Assembly: GCF_040717535.1 (NCBI RefSeq)
Contig: NZ_JBFEFI010000004.1
Location: 186,001 to 250,000 of the forward strand
DNA length: 64,000 bases
Source of the DNA: Thalassoglobus sp. JC818
GTDB lineage: Bacteria; Planctomycetota; Planctomycetia; Planctomycetales; Planctomycetaceae
Direction of reading: 5' to 3'
Made by a program: the position numbers and the translations under genes. The notes beneath the pieces are model-generated. The model searched no databases, was not told the origin of the DNA, and saw nothing but the letters and a program-made list of their open reading frames with translations. Numbering within the stretch: the stretch's first letter is position 1; every line of letters begins with the position of its first letter. Of the stretch, positions 18,648 through 29,200 are shown one piece after another.

Positions 18648-20834
18648 ATGACCCCCTCGCTTCGACTCGTTTTCGCTGTCCATAACCACCAGCCGGTCGG
18701 CAATTTCGACGGGGTGTTCGAACAGGCCTGCGAAGAGGCTTATCTTCCGTTCATGGATGTCGTTGACGACTTCCCGGATCTTCCCGTGACGATGCACATT
18801 TCGGGAAGCCTGCTGGAATGGCTCGAACAACATCGAACAGATTACCTCGACCGAATAAAAGCCTCCGTCGCGGCCGGTCACATGGAAATCCTCGGCGGAC
18901 CGTATTTTGAATCGATTCTGGCATCGATTCCAGGTCGAGACCGGATCGGCCAAATCCAACTGTACGTCAAGCATCTTGAAGAACTCTTCGAAACACGCGT
19001 CCGTGGAATGTGGGTCCCCGAGCGTGTTTGGGAACCGGCCTTCACAAGTGACCTCGTTGATGCGGGCATCGAATACACAATCCTCGACGACTCCCACTTC
19101 CGGTGGGCTGGCTTTTCGGATGACAAACTGCACGGACACTATCTGACCGAAAACGAGGGACGACTGCTGTCCGTCTTCCCGGATGATGAAACGCTGCGCT
19201 ACACGATTCCCTGGTCAGAACCGGATGAAACGATTGCCTATCTCAGACAACTCGCAGAGAAGTTTCCGGGAACGGTTGTTTCCTTCGGGGATGACGGTGA
19301 AAAGTTTGGGTCATGGCCCGGCACGTTCAATCATGTCTACGGCGACAAGCAGTGGCTGCGGCGCTTCTTTCAGGCAATTCGCGAACAATCGGAGTGGTTG
19401 CGCGTCGTGACCATGGCTCAAGCGGTCGATTCAGTCGCTCCGAGTGGAAAAGTCTATCTGCCGAACGCCAGCTACCGGGAAATGACCGAATGGGCATTGC
19501 CGACCGATCAACAGATCGTCTACCAACAGACCCGGCAGCACCTGGAGAAACTCGACGATTGGAAGACTGTCCAACCGTTCTTTCGGGCTGGCATGTGGCG
19601 CAACTTCCTCGTGAAGTATCCCGAAAGCAACGACATGTATTGTCGGTCGCTGGAAATCAGCCGTCGTCTAGCTGCGATGGAAGATGACCCGCACCATCCT
19701 CTCAGCGAAGCTGTTCGCAATTCGATTCGTCTCGAACTTTATCGTGGTCAATGTAACTGCCCGTACTGGCACGGCGCCTTTGGTGGTCTTTATCTTCCAC
19801 ATTTGCGAAACGCCATCTATCGACATCTCATCGCTGCCGACACACTCCTTGAAAAGGCCAGTGGACGTTCCGGTCGCTGGGTCGATATCAGCGCGGAGGA
19901 CTTCAACCTCGATGCTCGACAGGAAATCCGACTGGCTTCCGACCGTTTGATTGCGTACCTGAGCCCAGCACGCGGCGGGCATCTTTACGAACTCGATGTG
20001 AGAAGTATCGAGACGAATCTGCTTTCAACGCTCAATCGCCGTCCGGAACCGTATCATCAGATGATCCTCGACGTTGGAGGAAAGAGCGAGAGCGTCGACG
20101 ATATTGACTTCAATAAACACGAAGGTGCTCGCTTCAAGCAGGAAAACCTCGATCAGCAAATCGCCTACGATCGCTGGCCTCGGAAGAGTCTGGTCGACCA
20201 CTTCCTGCGTCCCGGTACAACCGCTGAAGACTTCGCTGCCGGCAACGGCGAGATCGGTGATTTTCTGCTGGGAGTCCACGAGTCCAAAACGCGTCAATCA
20301 TCCGGTCGCGTCGAAGCCATCCTCTCACGCGAGGGGCGGCTCGGCGAACACTGGATTCAAATGACCAAGCAGATCTCTCTCGACTCAGCGCGAACCGGTC
20401 AACTTGAATTTGACTACCGCCTCAATCAACTGCCTGTCGGCGAAGAAATCCAGTTCGCTGTCGAGTTCAACTTCTCAAGTATGCCAGCGTCACAGCCTGA
20501 TCGATACTTCTACGACGAATCCGGACGACGCGTCGGCCAGTTGGAGACAACCTTGAACCTTTCCGACCAGCAACGCATCGGTCTGGTTGATGAGTGGCTC
20601 GGCGTCGACACAACACTTGAAGCTTCGGTTCCGTGCAGTGTCTGGACATTTCCAATTCAGACAGTCAGCCAGAGCGAAGGTGGATACGAACTTGTGCATC
20701 AAAGCAGCGTTGTGACTCTGGTCTGGAACTTCGTCGTCGACGAATCGCGAAGCTTTCATGTCCAGATTCAGCAGTGCGTCGACACCTCAGCTGCTCACGC
20801 TCGCCAGCTCGCCGCATTTTCATCGGAAAGCTGA
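18648..20834 (+). CDS. GH57 family 4-alpha-glucanotransferase/amylase
   Basis: Cytoplasmic alpha-glucan enzyme (no signal peptide). The 728-residue protein starts with the GH57 motif FAVHNHQPVG (H12, H14). It has the catalytic nucleophile region GMWVPERVWEP with E125, and FGDDGEKFG with D216, at almost the same positions as Glu123 and Asp214 of the Thermococcus litoralis 4-alpha-glucanotransferase. The C-terminal half matches the DUF1925/DUF1926 beta domains of the same enzymes, including the phrase NCPYWHGAFGGLYLPHLRNA. The expected role is transfer or hydrolysis of alpha-1,4-glucan, perhaps glycogen turnover. ATG 18648 gives the family start, although no good Shine-Dalgarno precedes it; the frame is open 22 codons upstream. 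Convergent with the kinase gene. Confidence 0.92.
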   Translation: MTPSLRLVFAVHNHQPVGNFDGVFEQACEEAYLPFMDVVDDFPDLPVTMHISGSLLEWLEQHRTDYLDRIKASVAAGHMEILGGPYFESILASIPGRDRIGQIQLYVKHLEELFETRVRGMWVPERVWEPAFTSDLVDAGIEYTILDDSHFRWAGFSDDKLHGHYLTENEGRLLSVFPDDETLRYTIPWSEPDETIAYLRQLAEKFPGTVVSFGDDGEKFGSWPGTFNHVYGDKQWLRRFFQAIREQSEWLRVVTMAQAVDSVAPSGKVYLPNASYREMTEWALPTDQQIVYQQTRQHLEKLDDWKTVQPFFRAGMWRNFLVKYPESNDMYCRSLEISRRLAAMEDDPHHPLSEAVRNSIRLELYRGQCNCPYWHGAFGGLYLPHLRNAIYRHLIAADTLLEKASGRSGRWVDISAEDFNLDARQEIRLASDRLIAYLSPARGGHLYELDVRSIETNLLSTLNRRPEPYHQMILDVGGKSESVDDIDFNKHEGARFKQENLDQQIAYDRWPRKSLVDHFLRPGTTAEDFAAGNGEIGDFLLGVHESKTRQSSGRVEAILSREGRLGEHWIQMTKQISLDSARTGQLEFDYRLNQLPVGEEIQFAVEFNFSSMPASQPDRYFYDESGRRVGQLETTLNLSDQQRIGLVDEWLGVDTTLEASVPCSVWTFPIQTVSQSEGGYELVHQSSVVTLVWNFVVDESRSFHVQIQQCVDTSAAHARQLAAFSSES

Positions 20835-20871
20835 CCCCGTCGGGAAGTACCGATCATCAGATCGGCGACGA

Positions 20872-23800
20872 TCACTGATTCTGCGGTAGCGAAGCCTCGG
20901 TGTGATCGCCTTCGTTCTTCCAATCGCTCGTCAACCAAATCGTGGCGACTCCATTGCGACCAGAGGTAACGACGTTTCGTCCATCAGGCGAGACAGCGAG
21001 CGATGTTAATTCACCTCGCTGTTGAGCGAGCGTGAAGATTTCAGTGCCACCGCGCCCCGGAGTCGCGTCCCAGACCTTGGCTGAGGCATCCGCACTCGCG
21101 GTGAACAAACGGGCACTGTCTTGAGAAAAGGCGACGCTGGTGACAGCCGAAGTATGTCCTTCACACGTCGTGATCAAATCTCCCGTGGCAGCATCCCAGA
21201 TCTTCGCAGTGTTATCTTCGCCAGCAGTGGCGATCAGCTTTCCGTCAGGAGAAAACGCTCCCGCCAACACAGCCCACTCATGACCGCTGAAGACTCGCAG
21301 CTGCTTTCCGTTTTTTCGATCCCACAGTCGAGCTGTCCGGTCGTTGGAAACTGTGAGAACCTGGCTTGCATCGGGTGAAAAAATCGCGAGACGTACACGA
21401 CCGGTGTGGCCGGTGAAGGAGACTTCGACAGACTTCGTTTCCACGTTCCAGAGTTTGGCCGTTTGATCATCCGAAGAGGTGAGAACCTGGAGACCATCCG
21501 GAGAGAACCGAACACTGTTGACGTAGGAATCGTGTCCGCCCTGAAGCTTCTCGACAACGTGACCGGTGGACGTATTCCAGATCTTGACCGAGTTGTCCCA
21601 GCTTCCCGTGGCGACGAGCGTTCCGTCGGGTGAAAAACTCGCTGAAGCGACAGCTCCATGCGGTCGAAACGCCATCACTTCTCGACGAGTTGTCGCATCC
21701 CATAAACGAGCATCAGTTCCGCCGACTGTGAGGATCGATTTGCCATCTGGATCGAATTTCGCAGACCACACCAGTCCTCCAACGACTTCGAAGTCCAAGA
21801 CGGGTTGACTCAATGAATTGTCTGCCAACATCGATTTCAGATCGAGAACTCGAACAGTATTGTCATTGCAAACACACAACACCCGTTCGCCATCGGGAAA
21901 GAATGAAACGTCGTTCACGCTGAACGATTCAACGTCGACAGCTAAACGCTTCTGCCCGGAAGCCCGATCCCACACAACGACTCTCGAGCCCGGATTCAGT
22001 AGGTCATTCTCAAGCAGACTGACTGAAACTACGGAACGACCATCCGGAGAAACTGTCAGGCCGGTGACGGCTGTTGAATGACCGAGTACTTGATCAACAA
22101 TCTCTGCACCCGTGCTCGCGTCGACTGTTCCAACCGTATGATCATGGCAAGCTGTCAGAATTTGCTGACCGTCCGGAGTGAAAGCGACTTGCGAAATCAG
22201 TCGGTTGTGATGCCGGACTTCCCAGATGACTTCGGCCGTTTCTGCATCCCAGAGAATCATTCTCCCGTTCGAATCACATGTCACCAGTTGATTCCTGTCG
22301 GGGGCGAAACTGACGGACGTGACGCGACCGTGATGTCCTTCGAGGCTGACAGGTTTGATGGGAAGATCTTCAACTGAATCGATCGATTCAATCGACGCCA
22401 GCTTCAACACTTCATCCAGTCGCCACAACTGAGTCGACTGATCATTGCTTCCGGTGAGCAGCCACTTCCCGTCGAAAGAGATTCCTATCACAGCTGATTG
22501 CCCGGTTTTGGGAATCTCCAGAATCTGAGCACCTGTCGCAACATCCCAAAGGCGAACCGTGTCATCCGCTGCTGCTGTCGCAAGAATGCGACCGTCGGGG
22601 AGAAAGACCGCATTTGACGTCAGAAACTGATGCCCTTCTGCGAGTGTCAATTCCAACTCCCCCGTGTGAGCGTTCCAAATCCTCCCGGTCCGATCTCGAC
22701 TGGCAGTGACAATTCGTGAACCTTCTGGATCGTAAGCAACGTTCAAAATTGCGTCGCTGTGCCCGGAAAGGCTTCTTCCATTGAGGACACGAATTTCCTC
22801 GTACTGATCAATGTTCCAGGCGACCGCTCGACTGTCCTTTGCTCCCGAAAAAATTGTCCGACCGTCGGAGGAAACGTCGACTGCACGAACTTCCCCGAAG
22901 TGACCGCGAAACGTTTTAATGGTCGACACACTTTTTGTATCCCAGACCTTGATCGAATTGTCGCGCCCTCCAGAAATGAGCAACTCGCCGTCGTTGGAAA
23001 AACAGAGTGCGTGGATCGACGAAGAATGACCATCAAGAGCATTGAATTCCGGTTCGGGAACTTCGTCGTTCAGAATCTGACCGAGATCAAATGCCGGGAG
23101 CTCGGACGGATTCCACAAGAGAATCCGAGAGTCGTAGCCGCCTGTCGCGACGTACTGCCCATTCGGAGAATACGCGACGGAGTAAATCGGTCCGTCGTGC
23201 ATCATGAAAATGGCATCTTGTCTCGCTCGAACCTGAGGTTCACGATCAAGCGTTTCCTGCGCGACAAATCGTACAGCCATTGAATCGGTTTCAGGAGCGG
23301 TTGCATCGATGGACCAGACGATTGCTTTTCCGTCCTGGCTGACGGTGACAAGTTGCTGCGGCGACGATGCTGAATTCAGGTTGAAGTCAGGTGCGAACGC
23401 TGCATCCCAAACCCACCACGAATGGCCATCGAGAACGACGAGTTCGCGAGGTTTCTGAATGTCGGACACATCCCAAAGACGTGCTGTCTCATCATACGAA
23501 CAGCTGATGAGTTGTTGGCCATCAGGTGAAAACTCGACATGCAAAACAGCATCGCTGTGACCGTTGAAGCTCGCGAGTTGTTCTCCGGTTGTCGAATTGA
23601 AAATCCGAATCAGACCTTCGGGATCACTCCCCCCGAGTGCAACGTATTTCTGATCCGGAGACCAGCAGGCGGAATGAACATAGAGACCAGCTTGCGGAAA
23701 TTCTCGGACGACTTCCTTCGTCTGGAGATCCCAGATTCTCGCTGCATGGTCCCAACTCGCTGTGAGCAGAAGCTTATTGTCAGGAGAAACCGCGACGTCA

Positions 23801-26205
23801 TCGACCGGTCCGGCTGTATTAAATTCGGTCGAAATTTGCTCGCAAAGGTGCATCAATCGCCCCCACTCCCAGTCACGCAGATGGGGAGGACATTGATTCA
23901 AAAGCGAGACAGCGACATCAAACGCGTTCTCTTCAATTTTCGCCGAAGCCAAGCCGATTCGGGCAATGTACGCTTTGTATTCCTCAGCTTCTTTCGCTGC
24001 TTCCGCTTTGCGTTGATTGTCCTCAGCGAGAATCCGCTGATCGTCTGCGATCTTTCGCTGACGCTGGGCTTCATCTCGTTCAGTCTCTGCGATCTCACGC
24101 TGATTGTCGACTTCAGTCAAAGCAACTTGCAGGTTCGAGCGAGCCTCTTCAGCGATCTGTTTTTGTTCAGTCGCGAGGTCCCGCTGCTCTTCGGCAATTT
24201 CCTGCTGAACAGTGGCACGATCCCGCTCCTTGACTGCAATCTCCTGTTGCTCGACTGCGAAGTTTCGTTCGGATCGAATCCAGAAGAACGCACCGGTCAC
24301 GACGATCAGAATTCCGGCCACCATGGCAGCCATCGTTCGCTTGGCGACTTCCAGCCGACGTCGACGAGCATCGCGTTCGGTCCGGTCAAACTCAATTTCT
24401 CCACGCAGTTCCTGATGTTCCGGAAGCTTCTGAGAAAGAAGCGACAATGCGAGATCGTAATCCCCTTTCGTTCGCGCGTGCGTGGCGTAAGCGAAGTTGG
24501 CCTGATCGATTCCCGAACGGGCTTCTTGATTGCCTTCCCACAATTCGTGAGCTTGTTCAAATCCGAAGACCGCTTTGGAATAGTCCCGATAGTCGCCTGA
24601 AGACTCGGCGACTTTGAGATCCTGACGAGCCCGTTTCGCGAGAGCCAGACTCTCTGAATGATCGAGATAAGATCGCAGCTCCTTCTGCAGTTCTGAAACT
24701 GACTGATGACGCTGTTGAGGCGCTGTCGACATCGCTTTCCGTGCGATCTCAATCAGTTCCCCCTGTTGATCCGTCTCCCGGATGGTGTTTCGCATCGCAG
24801 CGAGAAGTGCGTCTTTCACACTCTTACCTGGATGCGGAGGAGACCCCGTGACGATCTCCCATAACATAGCCCCCAGAAGGTAAACATCGCTGGTTTCCGA
24901 AATCCGATTGATCGGTCCGGTCGCCATTTCTGGTGCCATGTAAGCGGGTGTCCCTCCCATCGCCGGAGGGATGTTGACGCTTTCCGACTTCTCAAAATGC
25001 TTTGTCGGGAGAGCGAGACCCCAGTCCATCACGAGTACTTCACCGAAGTCCCCGAGCATGATGTTCTCGGGCTTGAGGTCGCGGTGAATGACTCCCCGTG
25101 CATGCGCGAAAGCAATTGCATCGGCAGTACGCAGCAGAATCTCCAGGTTTTCGTGCAACGACTTTTCGTTGATGACCTTTGACCAGGGCGTACCCTGCAC
25201 TTGCTTCATCGCATAGAAGAGTGCGCCTTGAGAGTCGTTCCCGAGATCGTAGATCGGAACGATGTTGGGATGATCCAGGTCACTGGTGACAATCGCTTCG
25301 GCGAGAAACTTGTCACGCTGGTTTTGCTTCTGATCTTTGGTCCCTTTGATCATCTTAATCGCGACATCACGGTCGACCGAAGTCTGCCGTGCTGACCAGA
25401 CAATCCCCATCCCACCTTCGCCAAGAACTTTCCGGAGTTCATACTCCGGTGCGGTGACGAGAGTCATCTTATCGGTCGCGGTTGAGACCGACCGATTGGG
25501 AATGGACCGCATGCTTGAACGACGAGACTCAGTCACCTGCTGCGGAAGACTGTCGCCTCCGCCGAACCGAGTCGCTTTGATCGTTGCCCCGGGAGAAGCC
25601 TCTTCTTCAGCATCCCAGTTCAGGTTAAGTGTCTTCAGCTCTTCATTGCTTGGAGCAGACGGATAGACATCGGGAAGCGTTCGCTGCGCCTGTTCATCTT
25701 CCCGTTGCTGAACGTCGATCGTGGCATCGCCAATCGTCGGAACTTGATCACCTTGATTGGCGTCCCCGTCCACCGAATCCATGACAAACGTTTGATCTGC
25801 CTCGGACTCCTGACTGAGGACTTCAGATAGTCCACCGTCGATCGTCCTGTCCGCATCTCCTGAATCCTGGAAGAAGGTGCCGTCCGCCGTTTCGGCAATG
25901 CTATCCTCGTCGTCCTGTTCCTCCGGCAGCACGAACGTTTGATCCGCTAAAGTATTGCCGTCGTCTTCGTCTCCAAATGACTCGACAATGAACTCCGAAA
26001 TCGATTCAGGTTCTTCGACTGCGTTGAGGTCCAGCGTGCCTTCAAGTGCCCCATCCTGATCAAACTGTTCCGGGAGTTCGTCCTCCATAAACGTTTCACT
26101 GGAATGGCTTTCAGCGTCATCCTGCTTCAGCGAATGCTTACACTTAGGACACACAACCAGATCGTCGGACGAGAGTTTCGCACCACATTCAGGACAAGTT
26201 GTCAT
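20872..26205 (-). CDS. WD40-repeat transmembrane serine/threonine protein kinase with N-terminal zinc ribbon
   Basis: A 1777-residue signalling protein. Residues 1-25 form a zinc ribbon (C4xxC7, C19xxC22). Residues 30-250 are acidic and repeat a threonine motif (ETFMED, DQTFVLP, DRTIDG, DQTFVMD). The kinase domain (255-515) has GEGGMG, K284, H374-R-D376 and APE at 424-426, but D394-W-G in place of DFG, a common planctomycete variant. Residues 625-643 are one transmembrane helix, followed by a coiled coil (645-745) of QxxIAExxRDxA repeats and the linker CPPHLRDWEWGRLMHLC. From about 795 to the end I count 21 WD40 repeats, enough for three seven-bladed propellers. The kinase would be cytoplasmic and the propellers outside. 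It is followed upstream by the giant surface protein gene on the same strand, 91 bp away. Confidence 0.92.
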   Translation of the reverse strand: MTTCPECGAKLSSDDLVVCPKCKHSLKQDDAESHSSETFMEDELPEQFDQDGALEGTLDLNAVEEPESISEFIVESFGDEDDGNTLADQTFVLPEEQDDEDSIAETADGTFFQDSGDADRTIDGGLSEVLSQESEADQTFVMDSVDGDANQGDQVPTIGDATIDVQQREDEQAQRTLPDVYPSAPSNEELKTLNLNWDAEEEASPGATIKATRFGGGDSLPQQVTESRRSSMRSIPNRSVSTATDKMTLVTAPEYELRKVLGEGGMGIVWSARQTSVDRDVAIKMIKGTKDQKQNQRDKFLAEAIVTSDLDHPNIVPIYDLGNDSQGALFYAMKQVQGTPWSKVINEKSLHENLEILLRTADAIAFAHARGVIHRDLKPENIMLGDFGEVLVMDWGLALPTKHFEKSESVNIPPAMGGTPAYMAPEMATGPINRISETSDVYLLGAMLWEIVTGSPPHPGKSVKDALLAAMRNTIRETDQQGELIEIARKAMSTAPQQRHQSVSELQKELRSYLDHSESLALAKRARQDLKVAESSGDYRDYSKAVFGFEQAHELWEGNQEARSGIDQANFAYATHARTKGDYDLALSLLSQKLPEHQELRGEIEFDRTERDARRRRLEVAKRTMAAMVAGILIVVTGAFFWIRSERNFAVEQQEIAVKERDRATVQQEIAEEQRDLATEQKQIAEEARSNLQVALTEVDNQREIAETERDEAQRQRKIADDQRILAEDNQRKAEAAKEAEEYKAYIARIGLASAKIEENAFDVAVSLLNQCPPHLRDWEWGRLMHLCEQISTEFNTAGPVDDVAVSPDNKLLLTASWDHAARIWDLQTKEVVREFPQAGLYVHSACWSPDQKYVALGGSDPEGLIRIFNSTTGEQLASFNGHSDAVLHVEFSPDGQQLISCSYDETARLWDVSDIQKPRELVVLDGHSWWVWDAAFAPDFNLNSASSPQQLVTVSQDGKAIVWSIDATAPETDSMAVRFVAQETLDREPQVRARQDAIFMMHDGPIYSVAYSPNGQYVATGGYDSRILLWNPSELPAFDLGQILNDEVPEPEFNALDGHSSSIHALCFSNDGELLISGGRDNSIKVWDTKSVSTIKTFRGHFGEVRAVDVSSDGRTIFSGAKDSRAVAWNIDQYEEIRVLNGRSLSGHSDAILNVAYDPEGSRIVTASRDRTGRIWNAHTGELELTLAEGHQFLTSNAVFLPDGRILATAAADDTVRLWDVATGAQILEIPKTGQSAVIGISFDGKWLLTGSNDQSTQLWRLDEVLKLASIESIDSVEDLPIKPVSLEGHHGRVTSVSFAPDRNQLVTCDSNGRMILWDAETAEVIWEVRHHNRLISQVAFTPDGQQILTACHDHTVGTVDASTGAEIVDQVLGHSTAVTGLTVSPDGRSVVSVSLLENDLLNPGSRVVVWDRASGQKRLAVDVESFSVNDVSFFPDGERVLCVCNDNTVRVLDLKSMLADNSLSQPVLDFEVVGGLVWSAKFDPDGKSILTVGGTDARLWDATTRREVMAFRPHGAVASASFSPDGTLVATGSWDNSVKIWNTSTGHVVEKLQGGHDSYVNSVRFSPDGLQVLTSSDDQTAKLWNVETKSVEVSFTGHTGRVRLAIFSPDASQVLTVSNDRTARLWDRKNGKQLRVFSGHEWAVLAGAFSPDGKLIATAGEDNTAKIWDAATGDLITTCEGHTSAVTSVAFSQDSARLFTASADASAKVWDATPGRGGTEIFTLAQQRGELTSLAVSPDGRNVVTSGRNGVATIWLTSDWKNEGDHTEASLPQNQ

Positions 26206-26296
26206 TGATGAACCTTCCGGAATTTGGTGTACGTAAGTACTCGCTGGGAGTCTGATTCGGATCGGGTTTATGATGCTTTGGATTCATGACGGTTGA

Positions 26297-29200
26297 TCAA
26301 GCTGAACGAAAAGTGCTCACCATTCTTCGAACAAACTTTCGCAGGCCTGACCAACGACTGGTTGCGTCCGACTGTGTCGCAATCAAAACGGCAGCGGTCG
26401 AACCAGCAGCGAATCCAGATGCCGATACGTCATCGACACTGCGATCTGAGAGCCGTTCGTTTGACTGCGATCGTTCACCAGATTTTGATTCGGTTTGAAG
26501 AGTCTGAAGAAGTTCGCTGTTGTCAGAAGAATCGATCAACGTGCTGGATTTGTCGAGAGTGTCATCTTCGCTGTTGAGATTCTCTTCACCGGTTGGCGGC
26601 CGATCCATCGTTCCTGAGTCATCACTTGAAGCAGGTCGTCCATCGCGCAGTTCAACATCTTCGACGAGCTGAAGCTGAGCATCCTGCCCCTCTTTCATGA
26701 AAATCTTCCAGTGGCCGTCGCGAAGCTTCTCAAACAAGCCGGGAAGATTGCTGAGGACCGCCTCAGCATCTTTGCCATACAGAGACCGCTGAATCGGACG
26801 ACCGAAGCGGTCGACTTCGACCTCTCCTTGCGAGTTGATTTTCTGAATCACAACAATCCGCTCGTTCTGCACGGTGTCGATATCCGTGACCGTCTCGAAC
26901 TCCAGATCCTCTTCTGATGTGGCAGCGACTTCGATATCGGAATCGCGAGTTTCCGTGATCTCTGTTCGCGGAGGCTCCGGTTGTGGAACCTCAATCGACA
27001 AGTCAAACGGAATGCTTCCGAATAATCCTTCTCCCGGGACCGGCGCCAACGAAGTCACACTGACCTTGCCGAGTTCTTCTCCGCCCGATGTGAACAGGAT
27101 GTTCGGGTCATCGTAGAGAGTGATCTGAATTGGGATCGGCGATGAGGGGCTCTCTTCGTTCGGATTCGCGAGGTACTGATGATCGAACAGGAATTCCCCC
27201 GGACCGATGCCAGGAGCTGGACCGACGAATTCCTGACGCTGCGCGCTATAAACAGGATCTCCACTCGTGTAAGTATCCTGAACCGGGCCTTCCGGGTCCC
27301 AGAGAATTTCGAAGACGAAGGTGTTGTCGTTCACTCGACCAAAATTACCCAGAATCTTCGAGATGCCCGAAGTCAGAACCTGCGGAGTGGTGACGTTTTC
27401 CAGCAGAGGCACCGGATTCGTGATCGAACCGGTTCCGCTCTTGACGATCACATTGTCCGCGAAAATCACTTCACCAACAGCTTCCCCGGTGATGGAGCTT
27501 CCGAGAATGTCGAACTCTTCTCCAGTGTCTTCGATCGACAGAGAGCCATCCGTTTCTAGGAATACATCCGCAGACGAACTCCCGATCGCGATAATTGGGG
27601 CAGCGACGCGCAAATTTGCATCGGGATCACCGAGAGCTTTGAGTGTGATGTCGCCGCCTGAAGTATTCATGACGATGGCTTCGACTTGCATTGCACCATC
27701 ATTGGTCACCACGATCTCGCCGCTCGAATTCCCACCGAGAGTGATACCGGTCAGCAGCCCCCAATCGGCATCGAATATCTGATCGCCGAACGTCCCAATC
27801 GTCAGTTGATCCTGCCCAACGTTCTCAATTCGCAGGTTTCCGGAAGTGGAGTTGCGTGCAGCGATTTCAGTCACAGAAACTTGAAGAGATTGTTGATTTC
27901 CGATTCCCGTAGCTGCGTCGAGGCCGAGGCGTGCTGCTTCAATATCAACTCCACCCAAGTCGCCGGCATCACGAATTTCTCCAAACAGCGACGTGACTCG
28001 CACATCCTCATTGGTCAGAACTCGACCGATTTGCACATCTCCCGATGCAGCCAGATCGACTCTCGCATTGAGTGCCCGAACTTCCGCACCATCTTCCATG
28101 ATCAATCCGCCCGTCGATCCTCCGGGAGTTTGCGTTGCGTTCCCGCCTGCGAGCAGAACATGACCGCCCGCGGTCTCGACGAAGCTCATCCCGGGCATCG
28201 TCAAATCACCGGAGGCCTCAACGAAAATATCCCCACCCGTAGAACGAATGCCTGTGACACCGTCGACAGTCCCGATCTCAAGGTCACCCAAATTTCGAAA
28301 TCGAAGGTCATCTGAAATTTCAACAGCGAGAGTTTCGACAGAATTCGATTCACCTAAATCGAAAGTCCCGGTCCCCTCAAGCCGCAAGTTGCTCGCAACG
28401 ATCGAAGAACCCGCCGCTTCAACCACTCCGCCGTCAGAGTAAATGCGGACAGTGGCTCCATTAGCGGATACTGTTTCACCGTCCCCCGTGCCGATCGTGA
28501 TCAAGCCACCTGATCGAAGTTCGATATCGTCATCGACTGTGGAAACTCCTTCGATTGTTTCCAGATTACCGATCGTAAATCCATTCACGTCGTTAAACAC
28601 AATTGGCCCATCGACGTTAATCATGATCACGGAAAGATCATTGTCATTCTGAAGCTGGACCGGACCTTCTCCTTGAAGCTTCAACGCTTCTGCAACAATG
28701 ACGGAACCTGCCGCTTCGACAACTCCACCAGTCGAATATCCTCGAACGATCCCGCCGACAGCCTGAATGTCTTCTCCTGCTCCGCTGCCGATGACAACTT
28801 GACCACTCGAAGCGAAAGACACATCGCCATTGTTCGTCGTCAGACCGGATATTCCATTGACCGTTCCAAAGGTCATGCCACCCTGTTCGAACAGGTAAAT
28901 CCCACTGTTTGTACGTGTCGTGACCGCAGCGACTGTTCCGAAGTCGTTTTGATTCTGAAGAACAGAGATAGGCCCTCCGGATGAGAAGGAAACCCGCTCA
29001 GCATCGATGGTTCCTCCGTTCTGAGTCAGTTGCCCGATTTGAAGATCGGCGGCTCCATCAACATCGGCGACAAACCGCAGCTCGTTAACCGTCCCACCCC
29101 GATTCACGATCTGCCCGTCGTTTTGAATGATGTCATCGCCTGCCTGAAACAGAATGAATCCATCTCCGGTGAGATGCCGAACATCCGCATTGATAGTCAG

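Noticed and set aside
20872-26205. Long plus-strand open frames opposite the kinase and the surface protein
   Set aside because: They are mirror frames of highly codon-biased genes, lack start signals and have no domain features.
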